The notes under the pieces are model-generated. The model had not been told where the DNA came from, searched no databases, and was given only the letters and a program-made list of their open reading frames with translations. A stretch of 64,000 bases of DNA from Pseudidiomarina piscicola (GTDB lineage: Bacteria; Pseudomonadota; Gammaproteobacteria; Enterobacterales; Alteromonadaceae): assembly GCF_902806985.1 (NCBI RefSeq), contig NZ_CADCXY010000002.1, positions 186,001 to 250,000 of the forward strand, written 5' to 3'. This document shows positions 17,883 to 25,831 of the stretch, piece by piece (within the stretch, counting starts at the first letter, position 1; the number at the start of each line of letters is the position of its first letter). The translations under genes and the position numbers were made by a program.

Positions 17883-19402
17883 GGGGCTTTACAATACTTC
17901 TCAATAAAGTGTTCGTGGGTCGGGAGTTGCGCCACTGACTGGGCAAACACCCGCTGAATAGTTTCCAAGTGATGTTGCAACGTTTGTGCTGGCATTTGCT
18001 CAGCTAACGGATGGACATTTTCAGGCCGTAAGCCTTGTCCTTCGAACATCGAAATCCAGCTGATTTCGTTAAAAAGTTCGTTGTTGCTGTTACGGAAAAC
18101 ACTGCCGTTTTCACGATAGAGATCGAGTCGTTCGCGCACACTGTCAGGTATCTCCATTTGTTTACAGTAGCGCCAGAACTCTGAATCTTCGCGATTGGTT
18201 AGCTTGTAGTGACATAGAACAAGGTCACGAATATTGGTGATTTCTTCTGCCGCATAACGGTTAAATGCCGCCGCCCGTTGGCGGTTGTCTCCAGGGCCTG
18301 GTAACAAGCTTATCAACCGCATAATACCCGATTGCGTTAACTGTAAGCCGGTAGACTCCAGCGGCTCAATAAAGCCTGCCGACAAGCCAATTGCGGCGCA
18401 ATTATGGCGCCATGGTGCATCGCGGCGACCATTGATCCAACGTAAGTGATTTGCCTTACTTTCATGGTTGCCAATGGTTTCGCGGAAATTGCGCTCGGCT
18501 GTTTCAGTATCAGTGAAGCGGCTTGAGTAAACATACCCTTCGCCCGTGCGATGCTGCAGCGGAATGCGCCAGCGCCAGCCTTCGTGGTGCGCAATGGATC
18601 GGGTGTAAGGTACGATGTTGTCGTTGTCATGCTTACCCGGCAAAGCGACGGCACTATCGCATGGCATCCATTGACGCCAATCGTGATAGCTAACTCCCAG
18701 GGCTTCGCCAATAAGTAAGGCTTTAAAACCACTACAATCAATAAAGAAATCGCCTTCGATTTCACCATTTTTCTCAAGTATCAAGGCTTCAATCGGACCA
18801 TGTTTGATCGCCTGCCGAGCCTCGACCATACGGTCGTCGAGGGCCACGACGCCGCGCTTGGTTGCGTATTTTTTTAAGTAACCGGCGTATTTTAACGCGT
18901 CAAAGTGATAGGCATATTTTATGTGGCCGAGCGGACTACGCTTATCGGCGATCGGTCGCGTAAATTTACCTTCCATAGCGGCACGCCATTCAAGGTTTAG
19001 GTCGCTTAAAGGTATGGCCTTGTCGTCGCCTTGTTCGCGCACATGGCGTAGATAGTAATGATGAAAAGGCACTCCGTGTAGCGTCACGCCATAGGGGCCA
19101 AACGGGTGCATGTAGAAATCGCCTTGGTTTTGCCAGTTTTCAAAGGCAATACCTAGCTTAAATGAGCCGTTGGTTTCGCGTAAAAATTCATCTTCGTCTA
19201 ATTCGAGTAATTGATTGAATTCGCGAATACCAGGAATGGTCGCCTCGCCCACGGACACTGTGCCGATTTGGGTCGATTCCACCAATGTGATGCGGTAGCG
19301 TTTAGGATCAAGGACTTTGCTTAACGCTGCAGCAGTCATCCAACCTGCCGAGCCCCCACCTAAGATAACGATTTGATACGGATGCGTCATCGACTGATTC
19401 AT
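17879..19402 (-). CDS. Flavin-dependent tryptophan-halogenase-family protein
   Basis: A 507-residue PrnA-type flavoprotein. Visible: the FAD-binding GGGSAGW (15-21), SVGEATIP (50-57), the catalytic-lysine-equivalent K82 in SFKLGIAFE, the signature WRWRIP that blocks mono-oxygenation, and the EPLESTGL region carrying the conserved glutamate. Such enzymes halogenate indole or tryptophan using FADH2 and halide. Many marine relatives lie next to TonB-dependent receptors, as here, and their real substrates are mostly unknown. It lies 69 bp downstream of the receptor gene and overlaps the amidase by 4 bp, so all three should be co-expressed. No flavin reductase is seen nearby. Confidence 0.9.
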   Translation of the reverse strand: MNQSMTHPYQIVILGGGSAGWMTAAALSKVLDPKRYRITLVESTQIGTVSVGEATIPGIREFNQLLELDEDEFLRETNGSFKLGIAFENWQNQGDFYMHPFGPYGVTLHGVPFHHYYLRHVREQGDDKAIPLSDLNLEWRAAMEGKFTRPIADKRSPLGHIKYAYHFDALKYAGYLKKYATKRGVVALDDRMVEARQAIKHGPIEALILEKNGEIEGDFFIDCSGFKALLIGEALGVSYHDWRQWMPCDSAVALPGKHDNDNIVPYTRSIAHHEGWRWRIPLQHRTGEGYVYSSRFTDTETAERNFRETIGNHESKANHLRWINGRRDAPWRHNCAAIGLSAGFIEPLESTGLQLTQSGIMRLISLLPGPGDNRQRAAAFNRYAAEEITNIRDLVLCHYKLTNREDSEFWRYCKQMEIPDSVRERLDLYRENGSVFRNSNNELFNEISWISMFEGQGLRPENVHPLAEQMPAQTLQHHLETIQRVFAQSVAQLPTHEHFIEKYCKAP

Positions 19403-19471
19403 AGAGGACCAAAATAGATGCGGCCAGCCGAAGCTGACCGCATAGTTACATTACACTTATACTCACTCGAC

Positions 19472-22351
19472 TTAGAAGTTGTAAGTCAACTGCAGCGTGT
19501 ATGAACGCCCGCGCGGATCTGCTACGCGAGGATCAAAGGCTGCGCCTGGTGAGTAGTCGTTTTGGTGAGCCGTGAACGGTGGATCGCGGTCAAACAAGTT
19601 TTTGATACCGAAGGTAACATCAACGTCGTCCCACGCCATGTAGCGCACACTGTAGTTATAAATCAAGTAACTACCGACTTCACCGTCGTAGTATTGCGGA
19701 TCAGCAATACCTGAACTTACACCTGGTGGCGTTTCATCATCATAACTATGACGATAGATTTGCGTTAAGTTATGCGCAAAATCGCCTTTCGCGTAGTTGA
19801 ACATGATGGTGTGCTTCCAACGCAATGGAATGTTACCGCGTGAGTGTGTGCCCACAAGGTTGTCACCCCAAGCCGCGTTGTCGAGTAGCTTCTTCTTATC
19901 TTCAATCAAGTAGCTACCGTTGAAGTTAAGGTTCCAGATACCTCCGGCAAGTTCGCCGTTGCTCTGAACACCCACTTCAATACCACTGGTTTGACGTTCA
20001 CCGGCGTTAATATAACGCGAGTCGATGGTCACCAGTTCGCCTTGCTCGTTACGAATAAAGTTATCTTCAAATAACTCGTAGTTCTCTAGTAAGTCACGGA
20101 ACCCAGGAATCTGGATGGTGCCGTCAATAACGATGCGCCACCAGTCAAGGTTCATCGACAAGCTGTCGGTTGGTGCATACACAATACCAAAGCTTTGTTG
20201 CTTCGATTCTTCTGGACCAAGGTCTTCCTTACCGCCAAACAAACGTGTTGGCTGAATCGCGGTATCACAATTCGGATCGCTTGCATCCACTTCACCGCCT
20301 GGACAGTCGCGCGGGTCGGCTAAGTCTTGGCCTGTGTATGGCTGTTCTGAAACACCATTAAACAGCTGGTTAAACGAAGGTGTACGGAAACCAGTGCTGT
20401 ATGCACCACGTACCAAAACTTCGTCCGTTGGGGTCCACACTAAACCTACTTTCGGGTTGGTAGTACCACCGAAACCATCATAATGGTCATAACGAACAGC
20501 TAAGTTCATTTCGAAGTCTTCAACGACTGGCACTAAAGCCTCGGTAAACACCGCTTTCACCGTACGGTCAACATCGTCAAGTTCGTTGGCGTTATCAAAA
20601 GGTGCACCGTAAATTTCAGGGCGGTCTGCAGAGGCACGACGATCGCCATTAAACTCGTAGCCTTCGTTACGAATATCCACACCACCAGCGACATAGACGT
20701 TGTCACCACCCCAGCCAAGGTTCCAACCAGTATCACCGGTAATGGACGCATCGAACTGAGTCATTGTGGTTTTACCACCATAAAGAACCACACCTTCAGC
20801 AGAGGCTGCTGCTAAAGCATTCATGCCTGCTTGAGTTTGTGACTGATTTGGTAGTAAGAATGGATTAATATCGCCACTACCGATACCTTCGGCCAGCAAT
20901 GAGGTGTAGTGATAACCACCACCTAGTTGCGAGTCTGATTCGTTGGTTGCGTGACCTAAACCGACACGGTAGTCCCAGAAGCCAATGGTGCCTTCGACAC
21001 CGAACTGGATTTTCATGGCTTTGGTCGTCGTTTCAATTTCGCGGTTACCGCAATCCATACAACGCCAGCGATAGGCAATAGGTGCACCGATGTTTAGCTG
21101 GTCCGCGCCATAAAAGTCAGAGAGTGCGTCAACAATATAGTCGTACGACTCACCTGTGCTTGGGTACCAGCCTTCAGTGCCAATCGACCATGGGGTGATT
21201 TGGTTCGGTTCGAATATTTTTTGCGAAGTAACTTCAGAACCCATCACTTCAACGAAACCTTCGGCATTATCGCTGAGTACCATGGTACCGCGAGCGACGA
21301 AGTCAAGACTATCAACCGGTTGCTGCAATGCAGCCGCACGAGGATAGTCCCACGCACAACTTACACCAGAGTTACGTTCACGGTTCCAAAGCTCGGCAGC
21401 ATCAGGTCCCATATTCGGGTACACATCACAGCCCGGCATGCCAGGCAGCGCCAGCACGTTCAATACATCGTTAATACGGTCTGGATCACCTGGGTACATT
21501 AACCCTTCACCGATCAGGTTATAGTTGGGGTGGTTTGGATCAGCACCGCCGCCACGGCTATTCAGTGACGCAAATGGCGTACCACGAGTATCCGGTGACA
21601 AACCACTTTCAGGTTGGAACGTATTGGTGAAATCACGATCTACACCGCGCAGAATTTCTGCTTTACGATACGACAGTGACGCCATTACGTTGTAGCCATC
21701 TGAATACAAATCACCGGAACCAGCTAACACATTGAAACGGTATATATTACCGCCACCGTTCTCGGTATGATCCGCAAATGCGCCAACTTGCGCACCTTGG
21801 AAGTCTTTTTTCAGAATGAAGTTAATAACACCACCGATGGCATCGGTACCGTAAACAGCAGACGCGCCGTCACGTAATACTTCAACTCGCTCGATGGCAG
21901 AAAAAGGAATTGAGTTTAAGTCAACAGAGCGACCTTTAAGGCCGTGTGTCGCGGTCCGACGTCCGTTCAATAGAACCAGAGTCGAGCCGGCGCCCTGTTG
22001 TCGTAAGTTAGCTGTTGAAGCGCCGTTATTACCGCGCTCTTCACCACTCACGATACCAGTGTTACTAGCTAGGTTATCGTTTGAGTTTGAAGCAACGTTG
22101 AGTTGTAGTAACAACTGTTCTGCAGACGTAATACCTTGGGCATCAATGTCTTCGCGCGAAATCACCGTTAACGGTAAGTCGCCTTCCATTGCCGTACGCT
22201 TGATGCTTGAACCTGTTACCTGAATTCGTTCAACTTTCTCTGCTTCTTCGTTTTGCTGTGTGTTCTCTTCTTGGTCAACATCTTGCGCATAAGCGAGGCC
22301 GCTCATACTTGTTGTTAACCCCAGCACGAGTGCTATTTTATTGAGTTTCAC
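19472..22351 (-). CDS. TonB-dependent outer-membrane receptor
   Basis: A 959-residue receptor with signal peptide (cleavage near AYAQD), TonB-box-like ERIQVTGSSIKR, a plug domain (about 50-170; LLNGRRTATHGLKG, VEVLRDGASAVYGTDAIGG) and a long 22-strand-type barrel ending in an aromatic residue (LQLTYNF). It is of the large type found in polysaccharide- or peptide-uptake loci of Alteromonadales. Its promoter overlaps an operator of the MurR-like regulon, and it heads an operon with the halogenase and the amidase. It therefore probably imports a muropeptide or other murein fragment across the outer membrane. No SusD-like partner is present, as expected for Proteobacteria. Confidence 0.92.
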   Translation of the reverse strand: MKLNKIALVLGLTTSMSGLAYAQDVDQEENTQQNEEAEKVERIQVTGSSIKRTAMEGDLPLTVISREDIDAQGITSAEQLLLQLNVASNSNDNLASNTGIVSGEERGNNGASTANLRQQGAGSTLVLLNGRRTATHGLKGRSVDLNSIPFSAIERVEVLRDGASAVYGTDAIGGVINFILKKDFQGAQVGAFADHTENGGGNIYRFNVLAGSGDLYSDGYNVMASLSYRKAEILRGVDRDFTNTFQPESGLSPDTRGTPFASLNSRGGGADPNHPNYNLIGEGLMYPGDPDRINDVLNVLALPGMPGCDVYPNMGPDAAELWNRERNSGVSCAWDYPRAAALQQPVDSLDFVARGTMVLSDNAEGFVEVMGSEVTSQKIFEPNQITPWSIGTEGWYPSTGESYDYIVDALSDFYGADQLNIGAPIAYRWRCMDCGNREIETTTKAMKIQFGVEGTIGFWDYRVGLGHATNESDSQLGGGYHYTSLLAEGIGSGDINPFLLPNQSQTQAGMNALAAASAEGVVLYGGKTTMTQFDASITGDTGWNLGWGGDNVYVAGGVDIRNEGYEFNGDRRASADRPEIYGAPFDNANELDDVDRTVKAVFTEALVPVVEDFEMNLAVRYDHYDGFGGTTNPKVGLVWTPTDEVLVRGAYSTGFRTPSFNQLFNGVSEQPYTGQDLADPRDCPGGEVDASDPNCDTAIQPTRLFGGKEDLGPEESKQQSFGIVYAPTDSLSMNLDWWRIVIDGTIQIPGFRDLLENYELFEDNFIRNEQGELVTIDSRYINAGERQTSGIEVGVQSNGELAGGIWNLNFNGSYLIEDKKKLLDNAAWGDNLVGTHSRGNIPLRWKHTIMFNYAKGDFAHNLTQIYRHSYDDETPPGVSSGIADPQYYDGEVGSYLIYNYSVRYMAWDDVDVTFGIKNLFDRDPPFTAHQNDYSPGAAFDPRVADPRGRSYTLQLTYNF

Positions 22352-22482
22352 TTTGCAATCTCCGCTCGTTGTAAGAATCTGATGCGTATCGTCACTACGC
22401 TTTTTTTTATAATCTCTGTCGTATTCGACGAGTTACCACAACCGATGAACCGATTCATCATAAGTTGAAAGTACCACATACA

Positions 22483-22511
22483 TTTATAATGTAAATAATA
22501 AATTATTCCAA
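22483..22511 (-). promoter_or_regulatory. Promoter of the receptor-halogenase-amidase operon
   Basis: On the minus strand TTGGAA (22511-22506) and TATAAA (22488-22483) are separated by exactly 17 bp, a good sigma-70 pattern. The operator at 22494-22510 covers the -35 and the spacer, so a bound regulator would block RNA polymerase. The transcript would carry a leader of about 125 bases. Confidence 0.6.
22494..22510. promoter_or_regulatory. MurR/RpiR-type operator palindrome, site 3
   Basis: AATAATAAATTATTCCA carries the full TTATTCCA half-site and a partial opposite arm. It is located in the 449-bp gap between the TonB-dependent receptor and nagZ, on the receptor side. The rest of this gap (22352-22800) holds site 4 and otherwise no gene that I can see. 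Confidence 0.5.
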
Positions 22512-22723
22512 GTCGTTTAATATGTAATTTTTATGCGACGAATGGGCTACTTTTCACTTTTACCAGATTTTCCTTCTTTTTTACCGCCGCTTAGGGCTTT
22601 TAGCCGATTTGTTGCAGGTCGTTTTATGACCGTTTTTGCTCATACTCCAAGTCTATTAGTGCAAATCAATCTAACTAAATCTGGTTTTAGTTAAACGCTT
22701 CTGAAAGTGAAACGCGTTTTTCA

Positions 22724-22740
22724 TGGAATAATTTATTTTT
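22724..22740. promoter_or_regulatory. MurR/RpiR-type operator palindrome, site 4
   Basis: TGGAATAATTTATTTTT carries a perfect TGGAATAA half-site and five of eight matches in the other arm. It lies 61 bp upstream of nagZ and mirrors site 3, so each divergent gene has its own copy. A TAATAT at 22743-22748 could serve as -10. Confidence 0.5.
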
Positions 22741-22800
22741 GCTAATATCAGGTCGACTCACGTAGGATAGCCCATCTCGATAATTAATAAGAGTATAGTT

Positions 22801-24684
22801 ATGTTTCGCATCGTCACCCTATTCAGCACCTATGTTGTTTTGGCCATTGGCCTGTCGAGCTGCTCACCTGCCAAAGAGAGCGCCCCACATAACGTGCAAC
22901 TCAAAAATGCAATTGGGCAGAAGTTAATGCTCGATTTTCGCTATTTTTGCCATGACGACAGCGCCAGCGATGAATGCCAACAAGCGGTGACAGAATTACC
23001 CGATGAACTTGCACAGGTGCTGAGCAGCGGTGCCATCGGTGGCGTCATTCTGTTTGCCGAGAATATTGAAAGCATACCGCAAACCATGACATTGATTGAT
23101 TCAATGCAACAGGTGATGAAAGCTAACGACCTGCCGCCGCTATTTATTGCTTTAGACCAAGAAGGTGGGCGTGTCGCGCGACTTCCCGACAGCATGGCGA
23201 CACGCTTTAGTGGCAATATGGCGATCGGTGCAACTTACCCCGTGCATGCAACAGAGTTTGCCGAAAAAATAGGGCGTGGCATCGGTCGAGCAGTAAAACT
23301 ACTCGGCTTTAACGTCAACTTTGCCCCCACTGTTGATGTGAATGTGAACCCGCAAAACCCAGTCATTAATGTGCGGAGTTACGGCGAGCATCCAGCGACC
23401 GTCGCGGCCCTTGGTCAAGCCACTGTTCGCGCCATGCAAGCCGAAGGCGTCATGAGCGCACTTAAACACTTCCCCGGCCATGGCGACACCCATACGGATA
23501 GTCACACAGGCTTACCGCGCGTTGCGCATGACCGCGCCACAGTTGATGCGGTTGACCTCTTACCTTTTGCAAAAAGCATCGCTAGTAACGCCCCACCGGC
23601 GATGATCATGACTGCGCACATTCAATACCCAGAATTAGACGACACCACCTTTATCAGCACCGACGGTGAGCCACGCGTCGTGCCGGCAACCATGTCACGA
23701 AAGATCCTAACTCAGGTGCTACGCGACGAATTAGGCTACCAAGGTGTGGTGATTACCGATGCCCTAGATATGGCTGGCATCGCCCATTACTTCGACCCAC
23801 TCGCAGCGACACTACAAACGTTTAAAGCAGGTGCGGATATCGCGTTGATGCCCTACACGATTCGCAACAACGCCGATATTGAAGGTTTTTGGCAGTTTTT
23901 CGACGGCCTCACGCAAGCCGCCCAACAGGGCGAGCTGGATAACAACGCATTGCAGGCCTCGGCGGAACGTATTGCAGCCCTTAAGGCAAGCTACCAGATC
24001 GATACATCGTCGATGCCAGCTTTGGCTCAGCGTATTGCCGATGCCGAACAACAGCTGCCCTTAGCTGAGAATAAGCAACTTGAACGTGAACTAGCCGCGG
24101 CCGCTGTTACCCAAGTTTATGATCGTGGTGTGCTGCCTGTTCGCAGCACTCGCTGGCAACTTATTATGCCAGACAACCTTCGCTGCCGTGCCTTCCAACA
24201 AGCGTTGATGACCCAACAGCCCAACAGTACCAGCCGCTGTCTAAGCTTGAGTGAATTACCCAAAGGTGCGCCATGGCAGCAGTGGGATAAAAATGCCACC
24301 TTAGTGATTGGCGATATTACCCCGCATCATAGCTTGGCCGAAATGGGCGGGATGGATGACCTTAACAACTGGCGCGACCGCCCAAGTAAAGCGGCACAGC
24401 ATGACTGGATCCGCCAAGCATTGGTTGCGGCAAACGCGCAACAACAAACCACCATTGTCGTTGCCCTGCGTGCGCCTTACATGCTGTCACAGTTCCAAGC
24501 TATCAGCGATGCGGGTATCGCCAGCTACGATTACAGTACCCACCCTCTGCCACATGAGCCGCTGCATGGCAATGGTCAAACCCAACTGCACGCACCAAGT
24601 ATTGAAGCCGTGGTTGCGGTGCTGCTTGGGGCTGATGCACGTGGGCAATTACCGGTTACAGTTGGTGCTGTGCAGGCCAAGTGA
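22801..24684 (+). CDS. nagZ: Beta-N-acetylhexosaminidase, GH3, lipoprotein (NagZ type)
   Basis: A 627-residue lipoprotein (lipobox LSSC near residue 21). The N-terminal GH3 barrel has the NagZ signature KHFPGHGD (222-229), including the His of the acid/base dyad, and the nucleophile D320 in VVITDALDM. A second C-terminal domain (about 400-627) makes it far longer than the cytoplasmic E. coli NagZ and more like the two-domain secreted B. subtilis NagZ (YbbD). It would release non-reducing-end GlcNAc from muropeptides in the periplasm or outside. It is single-gene, preceded by operator site 4, and its 3' end overlaps the convergent M14 gene by 36 bp. Confidence 0.92.
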   Translation: MFRIVTLFSTYVVLAIGLSSCSPAKESAPHNVQLKNAIGQKLMLDFRYFCHDDSASDECQQAVTELPDELAQVLSSGAIGGVILFAENIESIPQTMTLIDSMQQVMKANDLPPLFIALDQEGGRVARLPDSMATRFSGNMAIGATYPVHATEFAEKIGRGIGRAVKLLGFNVNFAPTVDVNVNPQNPVINVRSYGEHPATVAALGQATVRAMQAEGVMSALKHFPGHGDTHTDSHTGLPRVAHDRATVDAVDLLPFAKSIASNAPPAMIMTAHIQYPELDDTTFISTDGEPRVVPATMSRKILTQVLRDELGYQGVVITDALDMAGIAHYFDPLAATLQTFKAGADIALMPYTIRNNADIEGFWQFFDGLTQAAQQGELDNNALQASAERIAALKASYQIDTSSMPALAQRIADAEQQLPLAENKQLERELAAAAVTQVYDRGVLPVRSTRWQLIMPDNLRCRAFQQALMTQQPNSTSRCLSLSELPKGAPWQQWDKNATLVIGDITPHHSLAEMGGMDDLNNWRDRPSKAAQHDWIRQALVAANAQQQTTIVVALRAPYMLSQFQAISDAGIASYDYSTHPLPHEPLHGNGQTQLHAPSIEAVVAVLLGADARGQLPVTVGAVQAK

Positions 24685-25821
24685 TTTAAGTAACGTTTGG
24701 CCATCACCGCCTAAGCGGGGGAGCGCGCAAAGGTTTGCAAGGCCGAGCTTTTGCGCGTCATAGTCACGAAAACCGTGCACCGTCCTGGCGTCACCAACAA
24801 AATCAATCAATAGCGACTGGGTTGACGCGGCTTTCACTAAACAGATATCCGCTTGATAGGCTGAGTGCTGGCCATCGTCGATGGTCACATTACATAGTTT
24901 AATATCGCAAAAACCATCGGCGGTATTGGCTGGAATCCCATAGTAGTCCGCCAAACTATACTGCTCATGAGTGCCATTAAGTAGAGCTTCAATCGCCAGT
25001 TGCAGGCCTATAACATTGAGCCGGCGCGCAACTTGTCGGTGTGGATCGTCGCGATGGGCACCACTTTCAATCAAAATAGTACTCGCCCCCGTACCCGCAA
25101 TAGCATCACCAAAAGAACGTTGAGAATAGCTATCGTCGTACCGTGCAATGCCCTGTGGTAACCAGTAGGAAAGTTTATCTTTCATCAGTGCAATCAGTTG
25201 CTTGGCTTGCAAGCGTGCACCATCAACGTGTTTTTTTGGATGGTACGCAGGGGCCAGAAACGCGATGGTGGCCGGCGTGTCGGTATCACCGACTGCATAG
25301 TAAGGGTTTTGGTCATGTAGATTAAATGCCACCGTCGGCTGCAACGCTTGTACCTGTTGCCACAACAAGCGCCCCTCAGGACTTTGTTGGGCAAGCGCAT
25401 CGCGATTAATATCGATACCTTGGGCGTTTTGTCGGGTACTTTGCGCAGCGCCGTCTGGATTCAGCATCGGAATAACATGCAGTGTCAGCTGCTGCTGCCA
25501 GTCGCGCGGTAAACTCGCAGGTGGCTGAGTTAGCAACAAGCGTAGCCAGTCTAGTACCGCGGCTGTCGCTGTTGGCTCGTCACCATGCATTTGCGTCCAA
25601 GCGAGCACGACCACAGGCCCCTGGCCCACCGACAACCGTTGTATCGGGGTGCCAAGATAGGAATGGCCAAGGGTTTCTGCCCGTATGCCAGGCTCTTGCT
25701 TAAGCCGCTCAATAATCGGCGCAATCACCTCATAGGTCAGGTGGGCATCGTCAAGTTGCGGCCACAGCATTGCCTCAACTGCTTGATTTAAATCGGCAAT
25801 GGCGACATCCGGATGACTCAT
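24649..25821 (-). CDS. M14-family zinc carboxypeptidase
   Basis: A 390-residue cytoplasmic protein (no signal peptide) with the M14 zinc site HGDE (in WTQMHGDEPT), a downstream FNLHDQN zinc histidine, substrate-binding NPDG and NRD motifs and catalytic Glu in ILIESGAH. M14 enzymes trim C-terminal residues; one branch, MpaA, hydrolyses the gamma-D-Glu-meso-DAP bond of murein tripeptide. It lies 10 bp after the FAD/Fe-S dehydrogenase on the same strand, so they form an operon. A murein-peptide role fits the location, but an ordinary peptide role is also possible. Confidence 0.82.
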   Translation of the reverse strand: MSHPDVAIADLNQAVEAMLWPQLDDAHLTYEVIAPIIERLKQEPGIRAETLGHSYLGTPIQRLSVGQGPVVVLAWTQMHGDEPTATAAVLDWLRLLLTQPPASLPRDWQQQLTLHVIPMLNPDGAAQSTRQNAQGIDINRDALAQQSPEGRLLWQQVQALQPTVAFNLHDQNPYYAVGDTDTPATIAFLAPAYHPKKHVDGARLQAKQLIALMKDKLSYWLPQGIARYDDSYSQRSFGDAIAGTGASTILIESGAHRDDPHRQVARRLNVIGLQLAIEALLNGTHEQYSLADYYGIPANTADGFCDIKLCNVTIDDGQHSAYQADICLVKAASTQSLLIDFVGDARTVHGFRDYDAQKLGLANLCALPRLGGDGQTLLKSLGLHSTNCNR

Positions 25822-25831
25822 TTCAAAACTC

